NCBI GenBank assembly: GCA_032871835.1
Contig: CM065301.1
Coordinates: 12,098,413-12,162,412 of the forward strand
DNA from: Dipteronia dyeriana
Taxonomy: Eukaryota; Streptophyta; Magnoliopsida; Sapindales; Sapindaceae
Direction of reading: 5' to 3'
DNA: 64,000 nt
In this document: in pieces, positions 1 through 10,059 of the stretch
How positions within the stretch are numbered: position 1 is the first letter of the stretch
Layout: each line of letters starts with the position of its first letter
The notes under the pieces: model-generated
Seen by the model: the letters and a program-made list of their open reading frames with translations, nothing else
Database searches by the model: none
Told to the model about the DNA's origin: nothing
Made by a program: the position numbers and the translations under genes

Positions 1-1289
1 GGTGGTCGATCGAAAATATATATTTTTATATTATTGCGTATATTATATGGTAATTAAGTAAATGTCATTTTATTTCATATATTTTTAACTATTGAAAAGT
101 TGTAACACATTAATACATTACACACCACCACTTGTATAGTTATATATAAACTATAAAGTATAACCTAAACATAATTAAAAAGATAAATTTTTTTTTTGTA
201 AGATATGATTGTATTAGTGTATTACACACCAACAATAATACTAATAAAGTAACAAGTAATAACATGTGTGACCACTAATGCCACAACTTTCACAACTTAC
301 ATACACCACACAACTTTTATCTTTCACCAAAACTTAAATTAGTCTTCGACCAGCACACTATACACCACACACCTCACAACATAGGACACCACACAACCAC
401 ACAACACTGGTGTCGCCGATGAAGAACTGAAGAAGTGAAGGCAAGCAACGATCGGTGACAGGCAACGACGGAGATAGGCTACGATGGAGACAGCGACAGG
501 CTACGACGATAACGAAGACGGGCGACGATGATCAGCAACATCATCTCAAACGTCGACGACGACGGGCGACGATGATCGGCAGCTCGACGACGACAACGAT
601 TTTAGTGACTATAGGTTCGATTAGGTCCGACTAAGTCCGACTATCTCCGATTTTGATCGACTTTGACCGAGACCGCCTAACGGCGTCGACTACCTTCAAA
701 TCGTGGTGGTGGCTCACCGTCGAGCGACTAGTCGGCCCTAGTCGCCGACTTCTGCAACACTGGTCTAAACCCAAGACATGTGCAATGACTCATTGTAATA
801 GAGTAACGTCAATATTTTTCTACACGATTTGTATGTTTCTAATTTATTCAATTTCAATATTTTTTATTTTAATATTTTGGTCATCGTTAATTATTAACAG
901 TTAACTAGCATTGATATGGGGAAAGACAAAATTACCCATGTCATATCATTCCAAAAATAAAATATTTTTTAATTAAAAGAATATCAACGACGGTGGCGCT
1001 CAATATCCTAAGTTTGTAGAGGAGCTCTTCTCCACGATTGGAGGAGATCTCCTCCGATCGACGAAGGAGATCAACTCTCCAATTGGAGCTCTTCCACCAA
1101 TAAGAGAAAATCGACGATCTCCTCATATCGCGAAGCAGACCGTTGAAGATTTCCTCTTGAAGGAGATCTTCTCCTCTTTGTCCTCCATGAACTTATCATC
1201 GACTCAATCGATGGTTCTACAATTCACCAAGGGTGATCTCCACTGCCAGAAACAACTTCTACAAGTTTGATGGATTTTTTTATGGAGGG
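1..1289. other. Non-coding flank with a CG-rich repetitive patch
   Basis: No convincing gene is seen. Positions 1-400 are AT-rich with recurring 'acaccac' strings. Positions about 420-760 are abruptly CG-rich and built from degenerate 'cgacg/gacgatgat' and 'ggtccgacta' words. Positions about 1015-1180 hold repeated 'gagctctt' and 'ggagatc' words, including a perfect 16-bp palindrome at 1040-1055. An open frame at 653-904 falls partly in the repetitive patch and ends in a low-complexity hydrophobic run; I treat it as chance. Confidence 0.5.
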
Positions 1290-1499
1290 GTGATGTTAAT
1301 AGTAGCACTGGACAATCTGCGGCCAATTTTGAGACAAATTGGGATGACAAAGATTTAGTTAATCGGCAGTTGCCTAATATTCAACAGAATAGTATTTATA
1401 AAAAAAAGCTTTTGGATTTCAGAACATTATTATGACAGAAGACCAAAGAAATAAATGTTAAATTCCAAAACAACACTTTTTTGACAAATCTTTTGAACA

Positions 1500-1900
1500 A
1501 AAACAGTTTGACTCATTATAACAAAATTGGTTTCAATGATTTACACATTGGCAGTGTCCAAGTTGGTGTGAAACCACTTTCAAAAATTGTTTAAACAATT
1601 CTCCTTTAATTGTTTTAAGAGACAAAAGAATTACTTACTACAAAGAGTCTATCCTTGGTATGGCAGAAACATCTTTGACTTATGGACCAATTTATTTTTA
1701 AGTATATCCTAATTTCACTATTGTATTAAATACTGATGAACATAAAGAAAAATGTTTGGTAATTGACATTCAAACACACAATTATAAATTTTTGGAAAAA
1801 TCCAGCCCTTATAAACTTGTGTACAGAGTACACTATCGTGTATTAACTTCAGGACTTATACCCAGTTATATACCACCCTCTGTGCCAGCTGGCTAAACCA
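1500..1900 (+). pseudogene. Viral movement-protein remnant
   Basis: Conceptual translation gives, across more than one frame, the conserved core of the caulimovirid 30K-type movement protein: a segment around 'DLHIGSVQVG' (near 1540-1570) and, some 90-130 bases on, a segment around 'ESILGMAETSLTYGPIYF' (about 1645-1700). In the family this protein forms tubules at plasmodesmata for cell-to-cell spread. Here stops and frame changes interrupt it and no usable start codon is seen. It sits upstream of the capsid region as expected. The assignment rests on motif recognition only. Confidence 0.6.
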
Positions 1901-2022
1901 TATGTTTTAATGCATCACCATCTGTTAATGTCCTTGTTCCTGTACCAGTCAAGTGGGAAAATATTAAATTTCCAGATGATTGGGTCAAAGAAAAGGTTGA
2001 CCAACCTTCTTATAAACCACCT

Positions 2023-2394
2023 ATGAGAAACCTTCACGATTGTGTAACTGAACAAGATGGAACGTTAAGAATATCTTTTAGAAGAAGCCTGACAATCAGG
2101 GATAATGATAGTGACCATTCTAGATCATTAAATGATTTTCAATCTGCTAGAAACTCTCTTTCTAGCTTATCTAGACATAATATTGCCAGGCAAATTCCTT
2201 CCTTAACTCCCAGACAAGCTTCCAAACAACCTATGTTCACTACCCCAGACTATAGTCCAGATGATGAATCTAGTGAACCTGTCAATCTAGTACCAAGAAG
2301 AAGAAAGCCTAAGCCTCCCACACATGTTACACATGTTTTAAAAACCCCGGAGCAGGTGGCCCAACCAATTCATTCATATGACAAAGAACAGTAA
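2023..2394 (+). pseudogene. Viral polyprotein fragment, function unassigned
   Basis: This 123-codon open segment lies between the movement-protein and capsid regions of copy A. It is rich in Ser, Arg and Pro, with a basic stretch (RRRKPKPP) and a Pro/Ser-rich middle, so it is probably a disordered linker of the polyprotein. The ATG at 2023 may be just the first Met after a frame break, because viral-looking coding sequence continues upstream. Downstream it ends at a stop at 2392-2394, after which coding similarity seems to continue. I recognise no catalytic motif. Confidence 0.45.
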
Positions 2395-2763
2395 ACTTTA
2401 CCAACCCCATCTCAAGTCTTAACTAAAATATTAGAACCAGAACCCCCCATTAGAACTATTAATGTTATCAGCAAAGACAAGTTTGACTTTCTTATAGCAG
2501 ATTACCATTCTATCCATAACCAAGCCTTAAGAGAAAAATATGAAAAGAACTATTCGATTAATAAAAGAAAACAATTCCATGAAAGATGGATTAAATGCCT
2601 TGAAGACTTTAATTTAAATATTTCATTTTTTGATTGGTATATTGACAGAAAAAATTATGAACAGACTTGTTCTGTCATTAATCGACAAAACCTCAGATCT
2701 TATAAAACTAAGAAAGGAATAGAAAAATAGGTTCATCCCCTTCCTAGAGATTTCGAAATCAAT

Positions 2764-3489
2764 ATGCCTAATGAGGACCACCCAACGGAAACTAACCTCG
2801 CAAAATGTACCCCTTTTATCCTATTTGATGAACCAATGTCCCAAACAGTGACTTCATCTTCCCAACAAATTGGTCTGGTTATGAGACAAGGAAATTACAC
2901 GAACTTCTTCCTTAATTCTATAGGAGAACAATTGGAGAAAATCGACCTTAATCTAACCCAGACAAGTGTTTCACCCACTAGAGAAGAAGTTCCTCCCCAA
3001 GTATATGTCCCTTATGATCTACCTTCCTCCTCTGGTAGAAGTAAAGGGAAGGGTAAAGACATAGTCATAAAATCTGAGCCAATCCTATTCCCTGACCATA
3101 CTGGCATTGAAAAATGCTTTGACAACCTGATAGATGAAGCAGAACTTTTAAGGACCTTAGAAGAAAAACTAGGAAGGATCCCACATTCTAATGTCCAAAC
3201 AATCGACAAAAAAGCCCCTTCAGATTCCTCCGATGAGGAAGAAGAAGTAATTGATTTTCAGGACTTCATACAAAGGATTACAACAAATGAAAAAACTTAC
3301 AGTTATAATAAGACCAAATATTTCCAAAATACTAAGCCATATTACCCCAGACCAATTCCTCCTGACTTGCAATATGAGGAAACAGTTCCCTATAGAGCAT
3401 ACACTGGGAATGCATGTTACCAATTTAACATCGACGGTTTATCAGAATATCAAATAATTACAGTATTAAGACAAATGCATACTATATGA
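2764..3489 (+). pseudogene. Viral polyprotein fragment before the capsid domain
   Basis: A 241-codon open segment follows an in-frame stop (about 2728-2730) and leads toward the capsid region. It has an acidic patch (SSDEEEEVIDF, around residues 155-165) and a basic GRSKGKGKD patch near residue 91. Caulimovirid capsid precursors often carry acidic flanking regions, so this may be the N-terminal arm of the capsid precursor; that is inference. A further short open segment at 3514-3696 is probably the same polyprotein after more damage. No function can be read directly. Confidence 0.45.
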
Positions 3490-3759
3490 TATATCTACAT
3501 TAAGAAACAAAACATGTCTCATTCTGATGCAGTTACCTCTATAACCACTGGGTTTGAGGGACATCTGTTTGGATGGTGGACACACACTTTGAGCCAATTA
3601 GCCAAAACATCTATTATTGGACATACTAAGACAGTTACTACAAACTATCCCACACAAACTCGTGACCCATCTACTTTTGAATCTACATCAACATAAACCG
3701 AGACCACAACCACCACATCTGAACCAAATGGTATTGATGTCTTATGCTATACCATATTA

Positions 3760-4644
3760 ATGCATTTTGTAGGAAACCTAAACATTAACCAAGGAAAAGA
3801 ATTTTCTAAAATACAAAATTTAAAATGCAAAAAGCTAAATGATTTCAAATGGTACAAAGATATCGTTTTAACCAGAGTTTTTCAAAGACCTGACAATGCT
3901 AATACTTACTGGAAAGAAAAATTCATATCAGGATTACCAAAACTATTTTCTACGAAAGTTAGAGACGAAATGGTTAGACAAATCAGTTGGTCCGACTGGT
4001 CTCAAGTAGATTTAGACACATGGACTTATGGAGAAATCATAGCTTCTATAAATGTAATAGCTATGCAACTTTGCAATGATCTCAGACTTAAAAGCCAGCT
4101 TAAAAAACAAAAATTAACAACCAGGAAAGAACTTGGTTATTGGTGTGAACAATTTGGGTTCGACCGACTACCTTCCCATAAGAAAAAGAAACATAAAACT
4201 TTTAACCATAAACTTTCCAAGAGATATCCCTATAGACTTAACAAAGATTATAAAGCTAACAAAAAGGGAGAAACCATATGGTCTCCTAACAAGAAATCTA
4301 GAGAGACATCTAAAATAAAACAATTTCATAAAAATAACAATAAATGTTTTAAGTGTGGCAAAGGTGACCATTATGCTAATAAGTGCCCTGACCAGAAAAA
4401 GAAGATTAATAGCCTAGATTTGGATGACCAAACCAATGAGAAAATTATACAAGCCTTATATACAGACTCAAAACCTCCTAGTTCATGTACCTCGTCATCC
4501 TCAGACAATGAAGTCTTAATAATAAATGAATCCTCTTCTGACTCAGAAACATCATCCTCCTCATATAGTACTGAACCAGAAACCCAACCATGTTTCTGTA
4601 AAGAAATTAATGTCCCCTTGACAAATATGACTATTCCCTTATGA
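3760..4644 (+). pseudogene. Viral capsid (coat) protein region with zinc knuckle
   Basis: This 294-codon segment is rich in Lys and ends with an acidic, Ser-rich tail. A CX2CX4HX4C zinc knuckle is intact (C196, C199, H204, C209; DNA from 4345), preceded by a basic region (KKKKHKTFNHK and similar). In Caulimoviridae and other retroelements this motif binds the packaged nucleic acid, and the central region forms the shell. The segment overlaps the next frame (4641-5051) by four bases, so there is either a genuine frame change or a small indel near 4640. The knuckle plus its position between the movement protein and protease supports the call. The gene is broken on both sides. Confidence 0.75.
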
Positions 4645-5051
4645 TTAGTATGATAGATAGTATTGAAGACCCTATACAGAAAGCCCAATACATACGACAA
4701 TTACAAAAAAGGATCACTGACGAACCTTCTACAAGTAATAATAACAAACCCTTTAATGAACCAAAACCCTTCAAGAATACCCCCTTTGAAGCACCAGACT
4801 TTGAGCAAAATGTTCTAGGAAAATTTCATAGCAAATCTAGAAAAGTTACTATTCCTGACCTACAGAAAGAAATCACCAACATTAAAGAAGAAAAAAGAGT
4901 CCTAAAAATCCAAGTACAAGAATTGCGAGTAATAGATGCTCTTAATAAACAATTTACAAAAGCACCTCACAAAAAACAGGTCGCTGACTTCAATAGTTCT
5001 GATGAATCCGACAAAGAACCAAAAACTGAAATCCACCACCAGACCCTTTAA
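4641..5051 (+). pseudogene. Viral polyprotein segment between capsid and protease
   Basis: A 136-codon open segment begins with ATG inside the last codons of the capsid frame and ends at a stop at 5049-5051. Residues about 70-100 are rich in Leu, Ile, Lys and Glu with heptad-like spacing and may form a coiled coil. The end is acidic (SSDESDKEP). It lies just upstream of the protease active-site region. I assign no function; it is most likely a linker of the viral polyprotein exposed by frame changes. Confidence 0.45.
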
Positions 5052-5094
5052 GCATAGACCAAATCAATTCAATACAAGAGGTAATAATACAAAA

Positions 5095-5824
5095 ATGGTA
5101 CGTTGAAATTGACATAAGGATTGCCTCTAACTATAATATTCGTGCTACTGCACTTATTGACACATGAGCAGACTTAAACTGTATTGTGGAATCCCTAGTC
5201 CCTACTAAGTATCTAGAAGCTACCACTGAAAACTTATATGGTGCCAATAAAATCAGACTAGATATCAATTATAAACTCACTAATGCTAAGGTCTGCAATA
5301 GTGGAGTATGTTAAAATAATGACTTTATTGTGGTTAAAATCCTTTCCCAAAATGCCATCTTAGGGTTACCTTTTTTATACCTAATATCACCCTTTAAAGT
5401 TATTGCAGAAGGCCTAGTGACAGAATATTTAGGAAAAGAAATCATATTCCCTTTCCTTTTCTCTGTTTTGGTTAAGGACCTTAACACCCTAAGAAATGAC
5501 AACATTTGCAAAGAACCAGTTGACAACTATATTGCTACCTTAACTAGAAAACAAAACCAGTTAGCTTTTCTAAAAGATGATTTGAGTTTCCAAAAACAAG
5601 ATGAGAAAATTAAAGAACCAACTGTCCAAGGGAAAATATCAGCTTTCAAAGAAAAACTTGAAAAAGATGCTTGTTCCAATATACCAAACGCCTTTTGGGA
5701 TAGAAAAAGACGTATTGTTACTTTACCCTACACCAAAAACTTTAATGAAAATGGGATCCCTACTAAAGCCAGACCTATTCAAATGTCCTCAAGTCTAATG
5801 GAATATTGCAAAAAGGAAATATAA
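5095..5824 (+). pseudogene. Viral aspartic protease region, active site interrupted by a stop
   Basis: Around 5145-5185 the translation reads through a retropepsin-like active site (Leu-Ile-Asp-Thr, then a TGA stop at 5165-5167, then Ala-Asp). The normal family motif has glycine where the stop lies. The rest of the protease and the lead-in to RT continues in the open segment 5330-5824, which includes a hydrophobic 'AILGLPFLYLI' stretch (residues about 8-18) resembling the second conserved protease region. Another in-frame stop (TAA) lies at 5822-5824, just before RT. The enzyme would normally mature the viral polyprotein; this copy cannot. Confidence 0.7.
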
Positions 5825-7000
5825 GATTTAATTAACAAAAAGCTAATCAGGAAATCTAAATCTCCTTGGAGTTGCCCTGCTTTCTATGTCCAGAAAAATA
5901 CGGAAATAGAAAGAGAAGTTCCTAGACTAGTCATTAACTATAAATCTTTAAATGATGCCTTACTATGGATCAGGTACCCCATTCCAAACAAGTCTGACTT
6001 ATTGAAAAGACTTTATGACGCAATCATTTTTTCAAAATTTGACATGAAATCAGGATTCTTGCAGATCCAGATTGCTGAGTCAGACAGATATAAAACGACA
6101 TTTACAGTCCCATTTGGACAATATGAATGGAATGTAATGCCTTTTGGTTTGAAAAATGCCCCTAGTGAATTTCAAAGCATTATGAACAATATATTTAACC
6201 CTTATACTGAATTTTCTATTGTCTACATTGATGATGTATTAATATTTTCAAAAAATATTGACCAACATTGGAAGCACTTAGAAATCTTTTACAAGGCGAT
6301 TAAACATCATGGTATAGTCATATCTGCTCCGAAAATTCACATTTTCCAAACTAATATCAGATTCCTAGGACATAATATTAAAAGAGGAACTATTATTCCT
6401 ATTCGTAGGAGCCTAGAATTTGCTGACAAATTTGCTGACGAAATTAGAGACAAGAAACAGCTCCAAAGATTCCTTGGATGTTTAAATTATATCTCGAATT
6501 TTTATAAAGAACTTAGCATCATTTGCAAACCACTTTTCCAGAGACTCAAGAAAAACCCCACTCCGTGGACCAATGAACATACTAAAGTAGTATTGCATGT
6601 AAAAAATTATGTTAAAAGACTCCCATGCTTGACCATTTGTCATCCTGATGCCCCAAAGACTGTAGAAACCGATGCATCAGATTTAGGTTATGGTGGAATC
6701 TTAAAGCAAAAAATTAATGACCAAGAAAGATTAGTTAGATATGTTTCTGGATCTTGGAATGAGACTCAGAAAAAATATTCAACTGTGAAAAAGGAAATTT
6801 TATCTATTGTTTTGACTATTCAAAAATTGCAGGATGATTTAATAAATCAGAAATTCTTATTAAGAGTTGACTGCCAGTCAGCCAAATTCATTTTAAAAAA
6901 GGATGTGAAAAATCTTGCCTCAAAACAAATTTTTGCTAGATGGCAAGCACTTTTATCAGCATTTGATTTTGATATTGAGTATATAAAATGATCAGAAACA
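5825..7000 (+). pseudogene. Viral reverse transcriptase-RNase H region (copy A)
   Basis: RT sequence runs from just after the stop at 5824. The main open segment is 6002-6991 (329 codons). It shows the RT palm motifs, including 'MPFGLKNAP' and the catalytic YIDD at 6224-6235 (residues 75-78 of the segment), then the connection domain and an RNase H region starting near 'ETDASDLGYGG' and reaching the end. The frame closes at a TGA at 6989-6991; copy B has a sense codon at that point. RT-RNase H copies the viral pregenomic RNA into DNA. The N-terminal part of RT lacks a start in frame, and the polyprotein upstream is broken, so this is a pseudogene even though the domain itself is well kept. 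Confidence 0.85.
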
Positions 7001-7043
7001 GTCTCCCTGACTTTCTGACCAGAGAATTTTTACAGGGAGGAAA

Positions 7044-7852
7044 ATGACAAGTACCAACAGGGGTCGTGGTGGCGGCCGAAACCCTATTGGGAGAGGCTCA
7101 CCAAGATCTGACTTATCAGATGACTTATCGACTTATCGACTTATCAATCATCGACTTATCAATCATCTCCTAGAGAAAGCCATACAGACAAATACGCCAT
7201 ATCACTATTATCACAACCCAGATCCCCTCATCAACTACCAATACAGTTTCCTCCACTACCTCCTATTGGGCCTTCATCTAGTCGTAGCCCCAGCCAAAGC
7301 CCAGTTCACACGACAAACCCTTTTTCGCCATTAGCTATAGACAGTATCCCTTTCAAAAAAGTATTATCATCAAATATCAGTCCACACTCAAACAAGCAGG
7401 ACAAAATACAAGCCCAACAAGAAAAAGTCCAAATACAAGCCCAAACACAAGCTTCTGCCCTTCCAAAAATTAATCACCCCACATATGCATATATCAATAA
7501 ACCTTTCTTTGATCGATTTTTTATTATGGAAGATCCATTTTTGCATGACCATTACTTCAAGGAACCCAAAAAGCTGGCAGATGATTTCATCAACCCTCTT
7601 TTTGGTAGGATCCCGGAAGACTTGACAAAAAGACATATATTTTATGAATTCATCATTGTTGACACGGATTCAATTTTTATTTCTGATGTCTTTGACAAAA
7701 TTGACAAAGAAAAATTGATATTCAGAAAAATCAAAATTTGCAAAATTATCACTCTAGAACAATGGGGTGGAAACCCAAATTCGACAAGAAACTTTAGCCG
7801 TATCTTTCATGTCTCTGAATTCTCATATTGGGATTACCGAGACGCATGGACC
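7044..7852 (+). pseudogene. Viral second ORF (copy A), frame-shifted
   Basis: An ATG at 7044, 53 bases after the RNase H stop, opens an Arg/Gly-rich start ('RGRGGGRNPIGRGSPR'). The frame leaves the conserved one within an 8-bp tandem repeat (gacttatc) at about 7110-7165 and ends at 7334. The conserved frame resumes at 7526-7855, where residues such as 'HDHYFKEPKKLADDF' match copy B. Some caulimovirids carry an extra ORF of unknown role after RNase H; I cannot give a function. Viral similarity stops at 7852, so the end of this ORF is missing from copy A. Confidence 0.65.
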
Positions 7853-8016
7853 TAACAAGTACGTGGCAATTGTACTGCACAACATGAAACCACAAGATAA
7901 AGTACATCACAACAAGAAACATAGAGGAAAACAGATATAATACAGTAGGCAACTGGTCACATATATAACAATACAGTATAATAAGTCAATGGACCTAACA
8001 AGTACGTGGCGATTGT
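7846..8016 (+). repeat. 28-bp direct repeat at the viral junction
   Basis: The 28-bp string at 7846-7873, beginning 'atggacctaacaagtacgtg', recurs at 7989-8016 with a single mismatch (aattgt versus gattgt). The first copy spans the exact point where viral similarity with copy B ends (7852/7853). It may be a product of the rearrangement that joined the copies, or template switching in the viral leader. Confidence 0.8.
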
Positions 8017-8211
8017 TCTACCCGAGTTATTCCTCAACAAAGCTGTAATAAGCAGAGTTGATATGGAAAAGTCCTGGTTTTCAGCCTATATACTTAGTCC
8101 AGAAAATAATAAAAGATCATAAAAGAGATAGAGAAATAGTGTCTTACAGTGCTTACAGAACAATAGTCTGACAACAAAGATGTCAAGATGTCTTTACAGA
8201 AATAGTCACTA

Positions 8212-8217
8212 TTTATT
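8212..8217 (-). terminator. Candidate viral poly(A) signal
   Basis: AATAAA on the - strand (TTTATT on +) lies about 130 bases downstream of the candidate viral TATA box, the layout used by pararetroviruses to end their genomic RNA after one full turn. Confidence 0.4.
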
Positions 8218-8347
8218 GATGATTTCAAGAAAGTTTTTACAAAACAGAAGAAAGGATATTGCTTCGCAGAGCAATTGATAGGAGTGATAAAATTGAATTT
8301 GAACTTTGATCTAAAAACTGAACTTGGTTTCCAATGAAACCATAAAA

Positions 8348-8360
8348 CATATATATAGAG
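8348..8360 (-). promoter_or_regulatory. Candidate viral promoter TATA box
   Basis: On the - strand the sequence CTCTATATATATG is a strong plant TATA box in the intergenic region after the viral ORFs. A poly(A) signal about 130 bases downstream would fit the terminally redundant pregenomic RNA made by this family. Whether it is still active is unknown. Confidence 0.55.
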
Positions 8361-8566
8361 ATATTCTTAACCTTGGTTGCAAAAAGAAACTAAGGTTACA
8401 TGTCGGTAAACTCTAGTTAATAATAGAAGGCAGCTGGCCTTTGCTTTGTCAAAAGTGGATAGGATAAGATTCCTTTTGTCTGCGATTTCTCTTGTCTTTT
8501 TCTGTTACTGTTGCTTTGTCGTATTCAGGTGCTTTTGTTTTTATTGTCTAGTGGCCACTGGTCGCT

Positions 8567-10017
8567 TTAATCATGTCCGAAATATGTCGATGGATCGTTA
8601 CTGTCGAATGGGTCACCACCTGACCCACCATCATCATTCTGGCTGTTATTGTCTGATCCAGCTTGTGACATGTTAGCCATTGTATTTCTCATCTCTTCAG
8701 CTATCTTCATTAATTCATCTGGAGAAGATGCTGCAACAATTCTGGCCAGGTTCTGAGATTTGGCCATTAAAAAATTGGGCTGGTCATTTGCTTTTGTGCA
8801 GAAAGTGGGGTTGTCAGTTAACCATTTAGAAACTTTGTCTTTCCCCAAATTGGCAAGATTCATGCCACTCCACCATTTTATTTTTACTTGTCGACCGAAA
8901 TAAGGAACATTGACATTACCAATTAATTTTTCCTAGATAGAGTATTCTAGCATAAGTATCCAGGTTAAATTAAATTGGACAAAAAACAAGAACAAATCTG
9001 GGTAGAAATCCTAGGAGTCTGGTTTGTCAACATTTGAGGTCCATAGTGAAAAGCTTTCTTTTACTGGGGGAGGAAGAAGGTCAATGATAGGTCCATATTT
9101 GTCCCACTATTCTAAAAACCAAAATGGTAGATGAATAAGGAAGTTTTTGTCAAAATAGAGGAACCATGAGGGAGAATTTCCAGGGTTCTGGCCATAAAAG
9201 AACTTGGTCCATGCATCTCGGTAATCCCAATACGAGAATTCAGAGACATGAAAGATACGGCTAAAGTTTCTTGTCGAATTTGGGTTTCCACCCCATTGTT
9301 CTAGAGTGATAATTTTGCAAATTTTGATTTTTCTGAATATCAATTTTTCTTTATCAATTTTTCTTTGTCAATTTTGTCAAAGACATCAGAAATAAAAATT
9401 GAATATGTGTCAACAAGGATGAATTCATAAAATATGTGTCTTTTGGTCAAGTCTTCAGGGATCCTACCAAAAAAAGGGTTGATGAAATCATCTGCCAGCT
9501 TTTTGGGTTCCTTGAAGTAATGGTCATGCAAAAATAGATATTTCATAACAAAAAACCTATCAAAGAAAGGTTTATTGATATATGCATATGTGGGGTGATT
9601 AATTTTCGGAAGGGCAGAAGCTTGTGTTTGGGCTTGTATTTGGGCTTTTTCTTGTTGGGCTTGTATTTTGTCATGCTTGTTTGAGTGTGGACTGATATTT
9701 GATGATAATACTTTTTTGAAAGGGATACTGTCTATGGCTAATGGCGAAAAAGGGTTTGTCGTGTGAACTGGGCTTTGGCTGGGGCTACGACTAAATGAAG
9801 GCCCAGTAGGAGGTAGTGGAGGAAACTGTATAGGTAGTTGATGGGGGGATCTGGGTTGTGATAATAGTGATATGGCGTATTTGTCTTTATGGCTTCCTCT
9901 AGGAGATGATTGATAAGTCGATGATTGATAAGTCGATAAGTCATCTGATAAGTCAGATCTTGGTGAGCCTCTCCCAATAGGGTCGACTGCCACCACGACC
10001 CCTGTTGGTACTTGTCA
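8567..10017 (-). pseudogene. Viral second ORF (copy B), in three frame pieces
   Basis: The start ATG equivalent to copy A is at about 10015-10017, but a small length difference in the following Arg/Gly-rich region puts it out of the main frame. The main open piece is 9340-9996 (218 codons; Pro/Ser/Gln-rich, then a folded-looking part with 'HDHYFKEPKKLADDF'). The next piece is 9107-9343 and the last is 8567-8863, which ends in an acidic Asn/Asp/Gly-rich tail. Function is unknown. Because it reaches its natural stop, this copy shows that the ORF is roughly 480 codons long in total. Confidence 0.65.
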
Positions 10018-10059
10018 TTTTCCTCCCTGTAAAAATTCTCTGGTCAGAAAGTCAGGGAG

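Larger units (their letters stand above)
1290..7852 (+). mobile_element. Endogenous caulimovirid (pararetrovirus), copy A, decayed
   Basis: This is an integrated, degenerate copy of a plant pararetrovirus. Read left to right on the + strand it shows a movement-protein region (~1.5-1.9 kb), a capsid region with a zinc knuckle (3760-4644), an aspartic protease region with a broken active site (~5.1-5.3 kb), RT-RNase H (~5.8-7.0 kb) and a separate downstream ORF (from 7044). No LTRs and no integrase are seen, which fits Caulimoviridae rather than an LTR retrotransposon. The order, with an extra ORF right after RNase H, resembles florendovirus- or petuvirus-like endogenous viruses, but I cannot choose the genus from reading alone. 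Frames are interrupted many times, so this copy is not functional. The left edge is approximate; the right edge (7852) is where similarity to copy B stops. Confidence 0.85.
7874..8566 (-). other. Viral intergenic region and leader of copy B
   Basis: Read on the - strand, this stretch follows the stop of the second viral ORF (near 8567). It holds a candidate promoter (TATA at 8348-8360), then leader-like sequence with a poly(A) signal (8212-8217), and runs to the junction near 7853. No coding sequence is apparent. A + strand open frame at 8446-8676 is antisense to the viral ORF end and is not a gene. This matches the usual position of the caulimovirid pregenomic RNA promoter after the last ORF. 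Confidence 0.55.

Noticed and set aside
653..904. Open frame of 83 codons at the left edge
   Set aside because: It starts in CG-rich repeats and ends in a Phe/Ile-rich low-complexity run; no domain and no matching gene structure.
8446..8676. + strand open frame next to the viral junction
   Set aside because: It is antisense to the end of the viral second ORF and intergenic region, rich in Cys/Phe/His, with no recognisable features.
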